A stretch of 64,000 bases of DNA from the NCBI GenBank assembly GCA_029266035.1, contig JAJUFH010000012.1, forward strand, positions 1-64,000. Direction: 5' to 3'. Below the pieces are notes generated by a model. That model saw only the letters and a program-made list of their open reading frames with translations, ran no database searches and was not told where the DNA came from. The position numbers were made by a program, and so were the translations under genes. Numbering within the stretch: position 1 is the first letter of the stretch; each line of letters opens with the position of its first letter. Below are positions 17,172 to 26,330 of the stretch, in pieces. Origin of the DNA: Sinomicrobium sp. (GTDB lineage Bacteria; Bacteroidota; Bacteroidia; Flavobacteriales; Flavobacteriaceae).

Positions 17172-18644
17172 ATGAAATATATGGCAGCGGTTTGCCTGAC
17201 CGTGTTTTTTTTGATACCGGTATACGGGCAGTACTCTGTAGAGGAGGTTCCAAATCCTAAGGGAAGGGGACAGGATTATTTTGTGAGCAACCCAGATGAG
17301 ATACTGAGTGTCGTTGTCGTAGATTCCATAAACGCTATTGCTGTTACTATAGAGCGGGAAACTACTGCAGAAGTAGCAATAGTGGTTATCGATGATTTTG
17401 AAGGACAGGACGATTTTCAGTTTGCTTTTGAGCTATTTGAACACTGGAAAATAGGCAAGAAAGACAAGGATAATGGGCTGTTGCTGTTAGTAGCTGTCGA
17501 TAGGAGAAAATATCGATTTATTAGTGGCAAAGGTATGGAAGCTATATTTCCTGATGCGCTGCTCAAACGAATAGGTGAGCGTTATATGATTCCTTCTTTT
17601 AAATCGGGAAATTACGGGGAAGGAGTGCTAAACAGTGTGAAGATTATCCAAAACATTGCTATGTCGCCTGAAAGGGCAGATGAAATAATAGCCGATTTAA
17701 GTGGGCCTTCATTCCTGGATCGATACGGAATAAAGTTGGTGTATGTGGCCATTATTACTGCGCTTGTCATACTCCTGATGAAATATACAGACCGTATTGT
17801 GGCAAAGTCAGTAAAACGGGGTACATGGCTTGGAAAAGGTGTGAGAGAATTTATGAATACCATTGGCGGCGGATTTGCCGGTTTCTTTTTTCTTGCTTTT
17901 ATCGCTATTTTCGGATTGGCATTTGGAGGAATTAATCCGGTCGAACTATTTCGTCCGGTCTGGATTCCGTGGTATGCCGTTGTTTTTGGCAGCCTGATTT
18001 TGTTTTTTAAATACCTCAGAGGTAAGGAGGTGATTTCTAAGTCCTTCTGGGACGAAAAAAACAGATTGGAGGCCTTGGAAGAATACCACCGAAAGATGTT
18101 GTTGCCCATGCTGTTATCACCCCTGACTTTTTTGATATTACTCAGATTCCAAAAGAGGAGAAAAAAGACAGGAGAACGGTTTATACCTCCTGACAATAGT
18201 GGAATGTGGGTGAGACTGGATCGCGACAAATTAAAGAAATCTACCGATTTGCTCAGTGACGGACAGCTTAAGGAAGAGTGGGCATTATCGCAAAGTTATG
18301 AAATATGGAAACACAAGGATACCGGTGAGATCGAGACGGTGAGCTGGCCCGGATCTCGTTTCCGAAAATACGACGACTGTCCGTCTTGCGGGTTCAGAAC
18401 ACTGGGGCAGGAAACCGTAAAGACCATTACTTCGGCAACGCACAAGAGAGCGGGAAGTGGGAAGCGCATTCGAAAATGTGTGTACTGTAATCACACAGTA
18501 AACTTGGGAATAAAAATACTCCCCCGTTTGAGGAAGAGTTCGTCGTCTTCCGGCGGAGGTTCGGGTTGGAGTTCGTCCTCTTCTTCCGGTGGAAGTTTTG
18601 GCGGAGGTAGCAGTGGTGGGGGTGGAGCCGGAGGTAGCTGGTAA
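17172..18644 (+). CDS. TPM-domain membrane protein with zinc ribbon and Gly/Ser tail
   Basis: From the ATG at 17172 the protein has 490 residues. A signal peptide (1-19, ending VYGQ) is followed by a TPM domain (about 35-165), membrane segments near 187-204, 234-253, 267-281 and 311-326, a zinc-ribbon pair C403-C406 and C436-C439, and a tail from 456 to 490 made almost only of Ser, Gly and Trp. TPM proteins such as YgcG are exported and membrane-anchored; some act in protein quality control of membranes. The exact role here is unknown. It converges on sdaA with a 12-nt gap. Confidence 0.82.
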   Translation: MKYMAAVCLTVFFLIPVYGQYSVEEVPNPKGRGQDYFVSNPDEILSVVVVDSINAIAVTIERETTAEVAIVVIDDFEGQDDFQFAFELFEHWKIGKKDKDNGLLLLVAVDRRKYRFISGKGMEAIFPDALLKRIGERYMIPSFKSGNYGEGVLNSVKIIQNIAMSPERADEIIADLSGPSFLDRYGIKLVYVAIITALVILLMKYTDRIVAKSVKRGTWLGKGVREFMNTIGGGFAGFFFLAFIAIFGLAFGGINPVELFRPVWIPWYAVVFGSLILFFKYLRGKEVISKSFWDEKNRLEALEEYHRKMLLPMLLSPLTFLILLRFQKRRKKTGERFIPPDNSGMWVRLDRDKLKKSTDLLSDGQLKEEWALSQSYEIWKHKDTGEIETVSWPGSRFRKYDDCPSCGFRTLGQETVKTITSATHKRAGSGKRIRKCVYCNHTVNLGIKILPRLRKSSSSSGGGSGWSSSSSSGGSFGGGSSGGGGAGGSW

Positions 18645-18656
18645 ACGTACCAAATA

Positions 18657-20081
18657 TCAACAATCGGATAAAAAGACCCCAACTGCGAGTCCGCCCTCCG
18701 AAGTCTCTTTGTATTTAGAGCTCATATCTCTGGCAGTTTCCCACATGGTTTGTATCACCTTGTCCAGCGGAACCTTAGCATCGAGAGGATCGCTATCCAT
18801 TGCGAGTTCTGCAGCGCTGATAGCCTTGATAGCCCCCATAGCATTGCGTTCAATACAAGGCACCTGAACGAGTCCGCCTATGGGGTCACAGGTAAGTCCT
18901 AAGTGGTGCTCCATAGCTATTTCTGCAGCCATGAGTATCTGCTCGGTAGAACCTCCGGCAAGGGATGTCAGTCCCGCTGCAGCCATAGCCGAAGATACTC
19001 CGATTTCTGCCTGGCAGCCTCCCATTGCCGCCGATATGGTGGCATTTCTCTTAAAAATACTACCTATAACTCCGGCTACAAGTAGGAAGCGTTTTATCTG
19101 TTCAAATCCGGCTTTGTGGTTTTCGATAACCATGTAGTACATCAATACTGCAGGTACTACTCCGGCACTGCCGTTTGTAGGTGCGGTAACCACTCTGCCC
19201 AAAGAGGCGTTTACCTCGTTTACGCTGAGTGCAAAACAACTGACCCATTTAAAGATCTGTCTGAATTTTACTTTGGTTTTTCTTATGACTTGCAGCCATT
19301 CTTCAGGGGTTTGATAGGGGAGATCTCCTATTAATTTCTGATGCAGATCGTATGCGCGTCGCTTAACCTGTAGACCTCCGGGAAGTGTACCCTCGGTATG
19401 ACAGCCTGTGTACATACACTCCAGCATAGTGTTCCATATTCTTTTGAGCTCCTTGTCTATATCCTCCGAAGTTCTGAGGGTTTGCTCATTTTCATATACA
19501 ATATCCCATATACTCCTGTTTTCCTTTTTGCAGTATTTCTCTAGCTGGGCGGCATTTTCTACCGGAAAGGGAAACTGTTTAAACACTTTTTCGTTTTCCT
19601 CGCCCGAGTGACCTTCCTCTTTAACTACAAATCCACCTCCTATAGAGTAATAGGCCTCACTGTATGTCTTCCCGTCGTCGGTAGTGGCTGTAAAACGCAT
19701 ACCATTGGCGTGGAAAGGAAGAAATTCTCTTTGAAAAACGATGTCTGACTGAAAGTCGAAAGCAATTCGTTTTGTATTGTCTAAGAGCAGTGTTTTACTG
19801 GTTTTGACTTCGTTTATGATTTTTGAAATATCCTCTACGGGCATGCGTTCAGGATCCTTTCCCGAAAGGCCCAACACCAAAGCAAAATCGGTGGCATGGC
19901 CTTTCCCGGTAAGCGACAATGAGCCGTACAGGTCAATTTTTACGCGCTCTACTTTTTCAAATAACTGTTGCGATTTTAACTCGTCTATCCATTGTTCAGC
20001 TGCCCTCCAAGGACCAAGGGTGTGCGAACTGGAAGGTCCGACCCCTATTTTTAACATATCGAAAACACTAATACACTCCAT
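18657..20081 (-). CDS. sdaA: L-serine ammonia-lyase, single chain, iron-sulfur type
   Basis: The enzyme converts L-serine to pyruvate and ammonia using a [4Fe-4S] cluster. The 474-residue one-chain form has the beta domain at the N-terminus (starting MECISVFDMLKIGVGPSSSHT) and the alpha domain at the C-terminus, with conserved cysteines in GGCQAEIG and in LTCDPIGGLVQVPCIERNAMGA. Length and motifs are normal. Confidence 0.95.
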   Translation of the reverse strand: MECISVFDMLKIGVGPSSSHTLGPWRAAEQWIDELKSQQLFEKVERVKIDLYGSLSLTGKGHATDFALVLGLSGKDPERMPVEDISKIINEVKTSKTLLLDNTKRIAFDFQSDIVFQREFLPFHANGMRFTATTDDGKTYSEAYYSIGGGFVVKEEGHSGEENEKVFKQFPFPVENAAQLEKYCKKENRSIWDIVYENEQTLRTSEDIDKELKRIWNTMLECMYTGCHTEGTLPGGLQVKRRAYDLHQKLIGDLPYQTPEEWLQVIRKTKVKFRQIFKWVSCFALSVNEVNASLGRVVTAPTNGSAGVVPAVLMYYMVIENHKAGFEQIKRFLLVAGVIGSIFKRNATISAAMGGCQAEIGVSSAMAAAGLTSLAGGSTEQILMAAEIAMEHHLGLTCDPIGGLVQVPCIERNAMGAIKAISAAELAMDSDPLDAKVPLDKVIQTMWETARDMSSKYKETSEGGLAVGVFLSDC

Positions 20082-20233
20082 AATAACGGTCGCTTTAATT
20101 GGTCTCCGGATATAAGAACCGGTTGTGTTATAAACTGAATTCAGACAACAGCATTGTCAGATATACGCATCGTATTCATAGCAAATATAATCGAATAGTT
20201 TCAACCTTTGCATTTCCCCTCAATCAATTTGAG

Positions 20234-20250
20234 GCAGACAAGCTGTCTGC
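20234..20250. repeat. Perfect 7-bp hairpin upstream of dnaK
   Basis: GCAGACA and TGTCTGC form a perfect stem around AGC, directly after a weaker CCTCAA/TTGAGG repeat. It may be a short dispersed repeat or an mRNA end for transcripts from the left. There is no T-run. Confidence 0.45.
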
Positions 20251-20318
20251 ACCTTAGATACGGTCAAAATGACAGTAATGTTTTGAAATATGGCAGTAAA
20301 ATCTCGCAGGTCTTTTTT

Positions 20319-20334
20319 TGGCATAGTCATTGAC
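20319..20334 (+). promoter_or_regulatory. Possible sigma-54-like promoter of dnaK
   Basis: TGGCAT-AGTCA-TTGAC matches the -24/-12 pattern TGGCAC-N5-TTGCA in spacing and in the GG, but has GA instead of GC at -12. It would start transcription about 45 nt before the dnaK ATG. No good TAnnTTTG element is visible in this region. It remains a candidate. Confidence 0.35.
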
Positions 20335-20391
20335 TAACTGATATAACAACAATATAAAATCTAAAAAAAATTAAAATAAGAACACACTGTT

Positions 20392-22302
20392 ATGAGTAAA
20401 ATTATTGGAATCGATTTAGGTACTACCAACTCCTGCGTTTCCGTAATGGAGGGCAACGAACCGGTAGTAATACCTAATGCCGAAGGAAAGAGAACAACTC
20501 CTTCCGTAATCGCGTTTGTAGAAGGAGGAGAGATAAAGGTGGGAGACCCGGCAAAAAGACAGGCAGTGACCAATCCTCATAAAACTATTTATTCTATCAA
20601 ACGTTTTATGGGGAATAAGTTTTCGGAGTCTGAAGAAGAAGTAGGCAGGGTACCTTATAAGGTAGTAAAAGGAGATAACGACACCCCTCGTGTGGATATA
20701 GACGGACGTCTGTATACCGCTCAGGAATTGTCGGCTATGATTCTCCAAAAAATGAAAAAGACCGCCGAGGATTACCTCGGACAAGAAGTGTCGGAAGCTG
20801 TGGTTACAGTTCCTGCATACTTCAACGATGCACAGCGACAGGCTACCAAAGAAGCCGGTGAAATCGCCGGACTTAAAGTACAGCGAATCATCAACGAACC
20901 TACGGCAGCAGCATTGGCTTACGGACTTGACAAGTCCAACAAAGACCAGAAGATCGCTGTATACGACCTCGGAGGAGGTACTTTTGATATCTCCATACTC
21001 GAATTGGGTGATGGTGTATTTGAAGTGCTTTCTACCAACGGAGATACTCACCTCGGGGGAGATGATTTTGATGAAGTAATCATCAACTGGTTGGCCGATG
21101 AGTTCAACAACGAAGAGCAAGTAGACCTTCGCAAAGACCCTATGGCGTTACAGCGTTTGAAAGAGGCAGCAGAAAAAGCTAAAATAGAGCTTTCTTCCTC
21201 TTCTCAAACCGAGATAAACCTGCCTTATGTTACTGCTACAGCTTCTGGACCTAAGCACCTTGTAAAAACACTTACAAGAGCTAAGTTTGAGCAATTGGCA
21301 GACGAATTGGTCAAAAGATCTATGCTACCTTGCGAAAAAGCACTCAAAGACGCAGGTATCTCCAAATCTGACATCGATGAAGTCATTCTGGTAGGAGGAT
21401 CTACCCGTATTCCTAAAATTCAGGAAGAAGTAGAGAAGTTTTTCGGGAAGAAGCCTTCCAAAGGAGTAAATGCTGATGAGGTTGTCGCTATTGGAGCTGC
21501 AATTCAAGGAGGTGTACTTACCGGAGATGTAAAAGACGTATTGTTGCTCGATGTTACTCCGCTGTCTCTCGGTATTGAGACTATGGGAAGTGTGATGACT
21601 AAGCTGATAGATGCCAATACCACTATCCCAACCAAAAAGTCGCAGGTGTTCTCTACGGCAGTAGACAATCAGCCTTCAGTAGAGATCCACGTACTTCAAG
21701 GAGAGCGACCAATGGCCAACGACAACAAAACCATAGGGCGTTTCCACCTCGACGGCATCCCGCCAGCTCCTCGTGGAGTGCCACAGATAGAAGTTACTTT
21801 CGATATCGATGCCAACGGTATTATCAAAGTATCAGCTACAGATAAGGCTACCGGAAAATCTCAGGATATCCGTATAGAAGCTTCTTCCGGACTTACCGAA
21901 GAGGAAATCGAAAAGATGAAAAGAGAGGCAGAAGCTAATGCCGAAGCGGATAAGAAAGCCAAGGAAACAGCTGATAAGCTCAACGAGGCCGACGGTATGA
22001 TCTTCCAGACAGAAAAACAGCTCAAGGAATTTGGCGACAAGCTGTCTGACGACAAGAAAAAACCAATTGAAGAAGCCTTGGAAGAGCTCAAAAAAGCCTA
22101 TGAAAGCAAGGATATAGCGGTCATAGAACCCGCCCTTGCCAAGATCAACGAAGCCTGGAAAACTGCCAGTGAAGAGATGTATAAGGCTCAGGCCGAAGCA
22201 CAGCAAAACGGCAGTGCCCAAGCCGAAACCGCCGATGCAGCGGCCAATGGCAAACAAGAAGGCGACGACGTACAGGATGTAGACTTCGAAGAAGTGAAGT
22301 AA
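20392..22302 (+). CDS. dnaK: Molecular chaperone DnaK (Hsp70)
   Basis: DnaK binds exposed hydrophobic peptides in an ATP-driven cycle with DnaJ and GrpE. The 636-residue protein has the ATPase domain ([11 protein letters not shown] at 5-15, DLGGGTFD and VGGSTRIP motifs), the substrate-binding domain (from about 390) and the helical lid with an acidic tail ending DVDFEEVK. dnaJ and grpE are not adjacent. A strong terminator follows. Confidence 0.98.
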   Translation: MSKIIGIDLGTTNSCVSVMEGNEPVVIPNAEGKRTTPSVIAFVEGGEIKVGDPAKRQAVTNPHKTIYSIKRFMGNKFSESEEEVGRVPYKVVKGDNDTPRVDIDGRLYTAQELSAMILQKMKKTAEDYLGQEVSEAVVTVPAYFNDAQRQATKEAGEIAGLKVQRIINEPTAAALAYGLDKSNKDQKIAVYDLGGGTFDISILELGDGVFEVLSTNGDTHLGGDDFDEVIINWLADEFNNEEQVDLRKDPMALQRLKEAAEKAKIELSSSSQTEINLPYVTATASGPKHLVKTLTRAKFEQLADELVKRSMLPCEKALKDAGISKSDIDEVILVGGSTRIPKIQEEVEKFFGKKPSKGVNADEVVAIGAAIQGGVLTGDVKDVLLLDVTPLSLGIETMGSVMTKLIDANTTIPTKKSQVFSTAVDNQPSVEIHVLQGERPMANDNKTIGRFHLDGIPPAPRGVPQIEVTFDIDANGIIKVSATDKATGKSQDIRIEASSGLTEEEIEKMKREAEANAEADKKAKETADKLNEADGMIFQTEKQLKEFGDKLSDDKKKPIEEALEELKKAYESKDIAVIEPALAKINEAWKTASEEMYKAQAEAQQNGSAQAETADAAANGKQEGDDVQDVDFEEVK

Positions 22303-22334
22303 GTATCGTTTAGAACGATCAATAATAAGTGATA

Positions 22335-22371
22335 AACCGCTGTAGATGTTATGTTTACAGCGGTTTTTTTT
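22335..22371 (+). terminator. Terminator of dnaK
   Basis: AACCGCTGTA (22335-22344) pairs with TACAGCGGTT (22356-22365) in a 10-bp stem, followed by T residues to 22371. It lies 32 nt after the dnaK stop codon. Confidence 0.9.
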
Positions 22372-22693
22372 GTATTAATTATTTTACTTGATTTAAGTGC
22401 GAAATGAGAATGTAATAGCGATAAGTGATTTTAGGTAAAGTTTGCTTAAACTAAAGTTTTGCCGGTGGAAATAAATATTTTCGTTTTTAAATTTTTCGGA
22501 AATTGTGAAATTGTAATGATAAATAGATATACACCAATAGAACAATTAAAAACTTTGAATGATGTGAACTTATCAGAGATGGCAGCACGCAATATTATCA
22601 GGTGACGATGAGTATGCGGAACGAAGATACCGAAAATGAAAATAATAATCCAAGTCCTCATAGTCTGATGATTTGTCAAAGTTGTTTTGGTTG
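22372..22693. other. Intergenic stretch with two possible very small ORFs
   Basis: No gene of ordinary size is supported here. Two small plus-strand ORFs occur back to back: 29 codons at 22516-22605 and 35 codons at 22608-22715 (the latter with CQSCFGC and running into the end of the converging serine hydrolase gene). Neither is recognised and neither has a clear promoter, so they are recorded only as candidates. Confidence 0.25.
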
Positions 22694-24223
22694 TTATTTT
22701 TTTGTGAAGTCGTAAGTACTTATTTCTACAAAGTGATCTGCCGACAGGGTAAATCCGGTCACTTTTCCATCTTTAATCACAAACGGAAATTCTAGGGCTG
22801 AACCGTAGGTTGGGATGGAGTAGTCGCACAAAAATGTATTGTCTTTCAGGTGCTGCAGTTTTGCGGTTAGGTTGGGGTGGTTGGAGAAGTGAATAATCAG
22901 GTCTCCTTTTTTAGCCTCTATGAAAATATCGCCGTAGAGTTCGTGGGTGTAATCACCAGTGAATTTTTCAAGGGGTAAATCCATTTTGTTCCTTTGAGCG
23001 ACAACAGCGCGAAGCGAATCTATTCTTGCCTTCTTTTTGGCTGCATTTTCACGAGATGTTTTAAGTGCTTTTGTACTGTAGTTTTCGTAAGGAATACCCA
23101 GATAGGCATCGACAATTTGTCGGTTTAAAATGCGAAACAGCGAGTTTGAATTCGTATTGGTCAGCACCACAACCCCCAATTGTTCTTCGGGGATAAAAGA
23201 TACCGATGAAGTAAATCCGTCTACGCCACCCGTATGTCCGAATTCTATTCTATTGTCTCTGTCCTGCACGGTCAGTCCGAGTCCGTACATATAGAAATGC
23301 GTGTATTTTTCCTTCTCTTGGTCAAATTGCTTTACGGTTTGCAGCTGTCGCGTGGCCAAAATAGCATCTTTGCTAATTAGCTGTTTACCCTCAAATTTTC
23401 CGCTTTGCAGTTGTGCTATAAGCCAGTTGGCCATATCTTTTACATTTGAGCTCATAGAACCGGCGGGAGCCATATTGTCGATCATCGGAAAGTCTATTTT
23501 TGTCATTTTTCCGTCGATATCGGTATGAGGAAAAGCGATGTTTTTGGCGTCCGATATTTCCCGGGCAAGCATTAAGGTGCTGTTCATCCTTAGTGGGCTA
23601 AGAATATTTTTCTTTACAAAAGTTTCCCATTTTTCACCCGAAACAGCTTCTACAACCTCCCCCGAGGCAACAAATGCCGCATTGCAGTACCCCCAGGTAG
23701 TTCGAAAATCGTAGGCTAAATCGGCAATAGCCATTTTTCTTACGATCTCTTCGCGTGTGAGATTGGAGCACCAATAGGTGAAATCACCCTTGTAAGATTC
23801 AAAACCTATGCGATGAGAGAGCAAGTCCTTTATTGTTACTGCGCTTCCGGTTGAGTTGTCTTTTAAATTGAAGTAGGGCAGCCATTTTTTTGCCTTGTCG
23901 TCTAAGGATAGTTTTTTGTCTTGTTCCAGTATGGCGAGCGCAGTTGCCGTAAACAATTTGCTATTGCTACCAATCATAAACAGCGTATTTTCATCGACTG
24001 CATCATCAGAATCTACACTTTTTGTTCCATAGCCTTTAAGGTGAACGATCTTCCCGTCTTTTACAATGGCTACGGCAAGCGCGGGAATTCGCCAGTCTTT
24101 CATCTCTCTTTCAATATAGGTGTCCAGACTGTCACTTATAAAAGCAGGTTGCTGGGCAGTTGAAATCTGAGCAATTAATAATACACAGAAGATAAGGAGG
24201 TGTTTTAGTAATTTTGTGGTCAT
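22694..24223 (-). CDS. Exported serine hydrolase (class C beta-lactamase fold)
   Basis: A 509-residue protein with a signal peptide ending ISTAQ (residue 24), a beta-lactamase/transpeptidase-like domain with S86-x-x-K89 (SNSK), a Y-C-N motif near residue 175 (WGYCN) and an HTG box (FGHTGG), then a C-terminal extra domain of about 100 residues often called DUF3471. All three active-site boxes are present, so it is probably active, as a peptidase or esterase rather than as a true beta-lactamase. The substrate is unknown. It acts in the periplasm. Confidence 0.88.
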   Translation of the reverse strand: MTTKLLKHLLIFCVLLIAQISTAQQPAFISDSLDTYIEREMKDWRIPALAVAIVKDGKIVHLKGYGTKSVDSDDAVDENTLFMIGSNSKLFTATALAILEQDKKLSLDDKAKKWLPYFNLKDNSTGSAVTIKDLLSHRIGFESYKGDFTYWCSNLTREEIVRKMAIADLAYDFRTTWGYCNAAFVASGEVVEAVSGEKWETFVKKNILSPLRMNSTLMLAREISDAKNIAFPHTDIDGKMTKIDFPMIDNMAPAGSMSSNVKDMANWLIAQLQSGKFEGKQLISKDAILATRQLQTVKQFDQEKEKYTHFYMYGLGLTVQDRDNRIEFGHTGGVDGFTSSVSFIPEEQLGVVVLTNTNSNSLFRILNRQIVDAYLGIPYENYSTKALKTSRENAAKKKARIDSLRAVVAQRNKMDLPLEKFTGDYTHELYGDIFIEAKKGDLIIHFSNHPNLTAKLQHLKDNTFLCDYSIPTYGSALEFPFVIKDGKVTGFTLSADHFVEISTYDFTKK

Positions 24224-24389
24224 GGTTTAGGTTTTGGCAATTAACTCTCATTTTTGTACAGCTGTGGTGGCAACTGTCGATTGAAGTTTAAATATACAGA
24301 AATAATCGGTATTTAGTAAACTTGGTCAATCTATTGTTGTAGTGTCGTTGTTTTAGTATTTTGAGAATGCAAAAAATCAATACTTTAAA

Positions 24390-24421
24390 TTTGGTATGTA
24401 TCTTTTAAAAGAGTATTTTTG
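24390..24421 (+). promoter_or_regulatory. Promoter of the rpsF-rpsR-rplI operon
   Basis: TTTGG at 24390-24394 (TTG 24391-24393) and TATTTTTG at 24414-24421 match the Bacteroidota consensus with a 20-bp spacer. This is the best promoter match in the window. Transcription would start near 24427, some 15 nt before the rpsF ATG, as expected for a strong ribosomal-protein promoter. Confidence 0.8.
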
Positions 24422-24441
24422 CAGCCTTAAAATAAATAATT

Positions 24442-24780
24442 ATGAATCATTACGAAACTGTTTTCATTCTCAATCCCGTTTTATCTGACACTCAGGTAAA
24501 GGAAACAGTAAAGAAGTTCGAGGATTTCTTGCTTTCCAGAGGGGCAGAGTTTGTATCTAAAGAAGATTGGGGGCTTAAAAAACTGGCTTACCCAATTCAG
24601 AACAAAAAAAGCGGATTTTATCACCTGTTCGAGTTTAAAGTGAACGGAGAGGCGATCAATCCTTACGAAGTGGAATTCCGGAGAGATGAGCGGGTAATGC
24701 GTTTCCTTACCGTTAAATTGGATAAGCACGCTGTAGCCTGGGCTGAAAAACGAAGGAATAAGTTGAACCAAAAAGCTTAG
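24442..24780 (+). CDS. rpsF: 30S ribosomal protein S6
   Basis: S6 binds S18 in the platform of the small subunit. The 112-residue sequence begins [16 protein letters not shown] and contains [16 protein letters not shown], typical of S6. It is the first gene of a three-gene operon whose order rpsF-rpsR-rplI is conserved in many bacteria; no ssb or priB gene is inserted. Confidence 0.97.
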   Translation: MNHYETVFILNPVLSDTQVKETVKKFEDFLLSRGAEFVSKEDWGLKKLAYPIQNKKSGFYHLFEFKVNGEAINPYEVEFRRDERVMRFLTVKLDKHAVAWAEKRRNKLNQKA

Positions 24781-24785
24781 AAATT

Positions 24786-25082
24786 ATGTCATCTATCGAA
24801 CAACAAGCCAAAGGAAAAAAAGACGGAGAGATCAGATATCTTACTCCTCTTAATATAGAGACTGCTAAAGCCAAGAAATACTGCCGCTTCAAAAAATCAG
24901 GAATCAAGTATATCGATTACAAGGATCCGGATTTTCTATTGAAATTTGTGAATGAGCAAGGGAAAATCCTGCCTCGCAGACTTACCGGAACATCGTTGAA
25001 GTACCAGAGAAAAGTGTCTGTTGCCGTGAAAAGGGCGCGTCACCTGGCTTTGATGCCTTATGTAGCTGATTTGTTAAAATAA
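24786..25082 (+). CDS. rpsR: 30S ribosomal protein S18
   Basis: S18 is a small basic protein that pairs with S6 on 16S rRNA. The 98-residue protein has [17 protein letters not shown] and the C-terminal [25 protein letters not shown], which are hallmark S18 stretches. It lies 5 nt after rpsF. A single Cys remains, so this is a form without a full zinc site. Confidence 0.97.
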   Translation: MSSIEQQAKGKKDGEIRYLTPLNIETAKAKKYCRFKKSGIKYIDYKDPDFLLKFVNEQGKILPRRLTGTSLKYQRKVSVAVKRARHLALMPYVADLLK

Positions 25083-25095
25083 AAAAGGGCAGACA

Positions 25096-25548
25096 ATGGA
25101 ATTAATACTGAAGAAAGACGTAGATAATTTAGGGTTTAAAGATGATGTGGTAACGGTTAAAAACGGTTACGGTCGCAATTATCTTATTCCGCAAGGATTT
25201 GCCGTATTGGCTACTCCTTCGGCCAAAAAAGTGCTGGCGGAAAACCTTAAACAAAGAGCATTTAAAGAGCAGAAAATAGTCGATGATGCTAAAAAGGTAG
25301 CTGACGAACTCGCTAAACTGGAGATCAAAATCGTTGCAAAAACAGGTGCTGGAGATAAACTCTTTGGTTCTGTAAGCAATATCGACCTCGCAGAAGCTCT
25401 TGAAAAAGAAGGACAAAGCATCGAACGCAAATACATCAGCATCAATGGTGGAAGCGTAAAACGCATCGGAAAATACAATGCTGTGATTAGGCTTCACCGG
25501 GAAGTTATTGTAGACTTTCCTTTTGAAGTAGTTGCCGAAGCAAAGTAA
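25096..25548 (+). CDS. rplI: 50S ribosomal protein L9
   Basis: L9 has two RNA-binding domains joined by a long helix and helps keep frame during translation. The 150-residue sequence starts MELILKKDVDNLGFKDDVVTVKNGYGRNYLIPQG, the classical L9 N-domain. The middle is a charged helix and the C-domain ends in a VDFPFEVVAEAK strand. It is the last gene of the operon and is followed by a terminator. Confidence 0.97.
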   Translation: MELILKKDVDNLGFKDDVVTVKNGYGRNYLIPQGFAVLATPSAKKVLAENLKQRAFKEQKIVDDAKKVADELAKLEIKIVAKTGAGDKLFGSVSNIDLAEALEKEGQSIERKYISINGGSVKRIGKYNAVIRLHREVIVDFPFEVVAEAK

Positions 25549-25575
25549 ACTACATCGTAGTCATAATACCGGAAG

Positions 25576-25611
25576 TCGCCTAAAAGATCATTTTTAGGCG
25601 ATTTTCTTTTT
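25576..25611 (+). terminator. Terminator of the ribosomal-protein operon
   Basis: TCGCCTAAAA (25576-25585) pairs with TTTTAGGCGA (25592-25601) in a 10-bp stem, followed by a T-rich run. It lies 27 nt after the rplI stop. Confidence 0.88.
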
Positions 25612-25702
25612 TGTGCTATACCATCAGAGGTGAAATTACAGCCTGGCAATCTGCAATAGTACAAATCGAGAGTCTATAAACTACAAACTGATAAACTGAG
25701 CT

Positions 25703-26185
25703 ATGAAGTACAGACGACTTACCAAAGAGCAGTTGGAAGAACTGCATCCGGAATTCATCAACTTTCTCGCTACCCAGTCTATTACCGCGGAGGAGTGGAG
25801 TAAGATAAAGGCAGAACAGCCGGAAACAGCCGAACAGGAAATAGACGTTTTTAGTGACCTTATCTGGGAAGGGGTATTGCAAAAAGTAGAGTACCTAGAA
25901 AATATATCTCAGCGACAAATGCATCTTTTTTATCTGACGGATAAAGAGATGAAACTGATAGGTATACGCGTGCTCAACCCCGATATAGACCTTGCTACAA
26001 AGGAGGGTTTTAGCTGGTTTAAAAAGCACTTTATGACCGATATGGTGGAGATTATGACGGCAGCCAAAGCTTATTCTGACGACAAAAATCGGGATAAGTT
26101 TGAACTGATAGAGAAAGGGGCAGTAATCACCAAGGGTGAACTGTACCGCTGGTTTGACGATATACTGGCTGCAGGAGAGTTGTAG
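25703..26185 (+). CDS. Conserved Bacteroidota protein of unknown function (possibly DUF6495)
   Basis: A 160-residue soluble acidic protein, MKYRRLTKEQLEELHPEFINFLATQSITAEEW at the start, without signal peptide or membrane segment. Similar proteins are widespread next to hisS or ribosomal genes in flavobacteria; I believe they are grouped as DUF6495, but the name is from memory. Regular helical heptads suggest an all-helical fold. The role is unknown. Confidence 0.75.
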   Translation: MKYRRLTKEQLEELHPEFINFLATQSITAEEWSKIKAEQPETAEQEIDVFSDLIWEGVLQKVEYLENISQRQMHLFYLTDKEMKLIGIRVLNPDIDLATKEGFSWFKKHFMTDMVEIMTAAKAYSDDKNRDKFELIEKGAVITKGELYRWFDDILAAGEL

Positions 26186-26193
26186 TTGAGGTT

Positions 26194-26221
26194 GGGACGG
26201 TGAACTTAATAGGGGCGTCCC
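26194..26221 (+). repeat. GGGACG/CGTCCC inverted repeat before hisS
   Basis: GGGACG and CGTCCC at the two ends of 26194-26221 are perfect 6-bp arms with a 16-nt loop. It starts 9 nt after the previous stop codon, and might be a weak terminator or a leader structure for hisS. No T-run follows. Confidence 0.35.
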
Positions 26222-26330
26222 GCTCTGAAATGATTAAAAATTATGATATTTGTCTTCGGGTATCTCGGGTTTATTTCACCCCCCGGACTATTTGTATAGA
26301 TTTAGAAAAACCAATCACAAGAGCTGTTAC

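Larger units (their letters stand above)
20082..20391. other. Intergenic region between sdaA and dnaK
   Basis: This 310-bp divergent spacer contains two adjacent inverted repeats: CCTCAA/TTGAGG around 20218-20234 and GCAGACA-AGC-TGTCTGC at 20234-20250. It also holds a GTCA-AAA-TGAC palindrome at 20263-20273 and a sigma-54-like box at 20319-20334. No ORF was found. No CIRCE element (TTAGCACTC) is present. Confidence 0.6.

Noticed and set aside
18285-18653. Minus-strand ORFs rich in Pro/Thr/Ser opposite the TPM gene tail
   Set aside because: They are the complement of the Ser/Gly low-complexity tail, a compositional artefact.
22446-22679. 77-codon minus-strand ORF between dnaK and the serine hydrolase
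   Set aside because: Unusual composition, no start context and no similarity that I recognise.
26250-26330. Longer N-terminus for HisS
   Set aside because: It needs a TTG start, and the family N-terminus fits the ATG at 26331.
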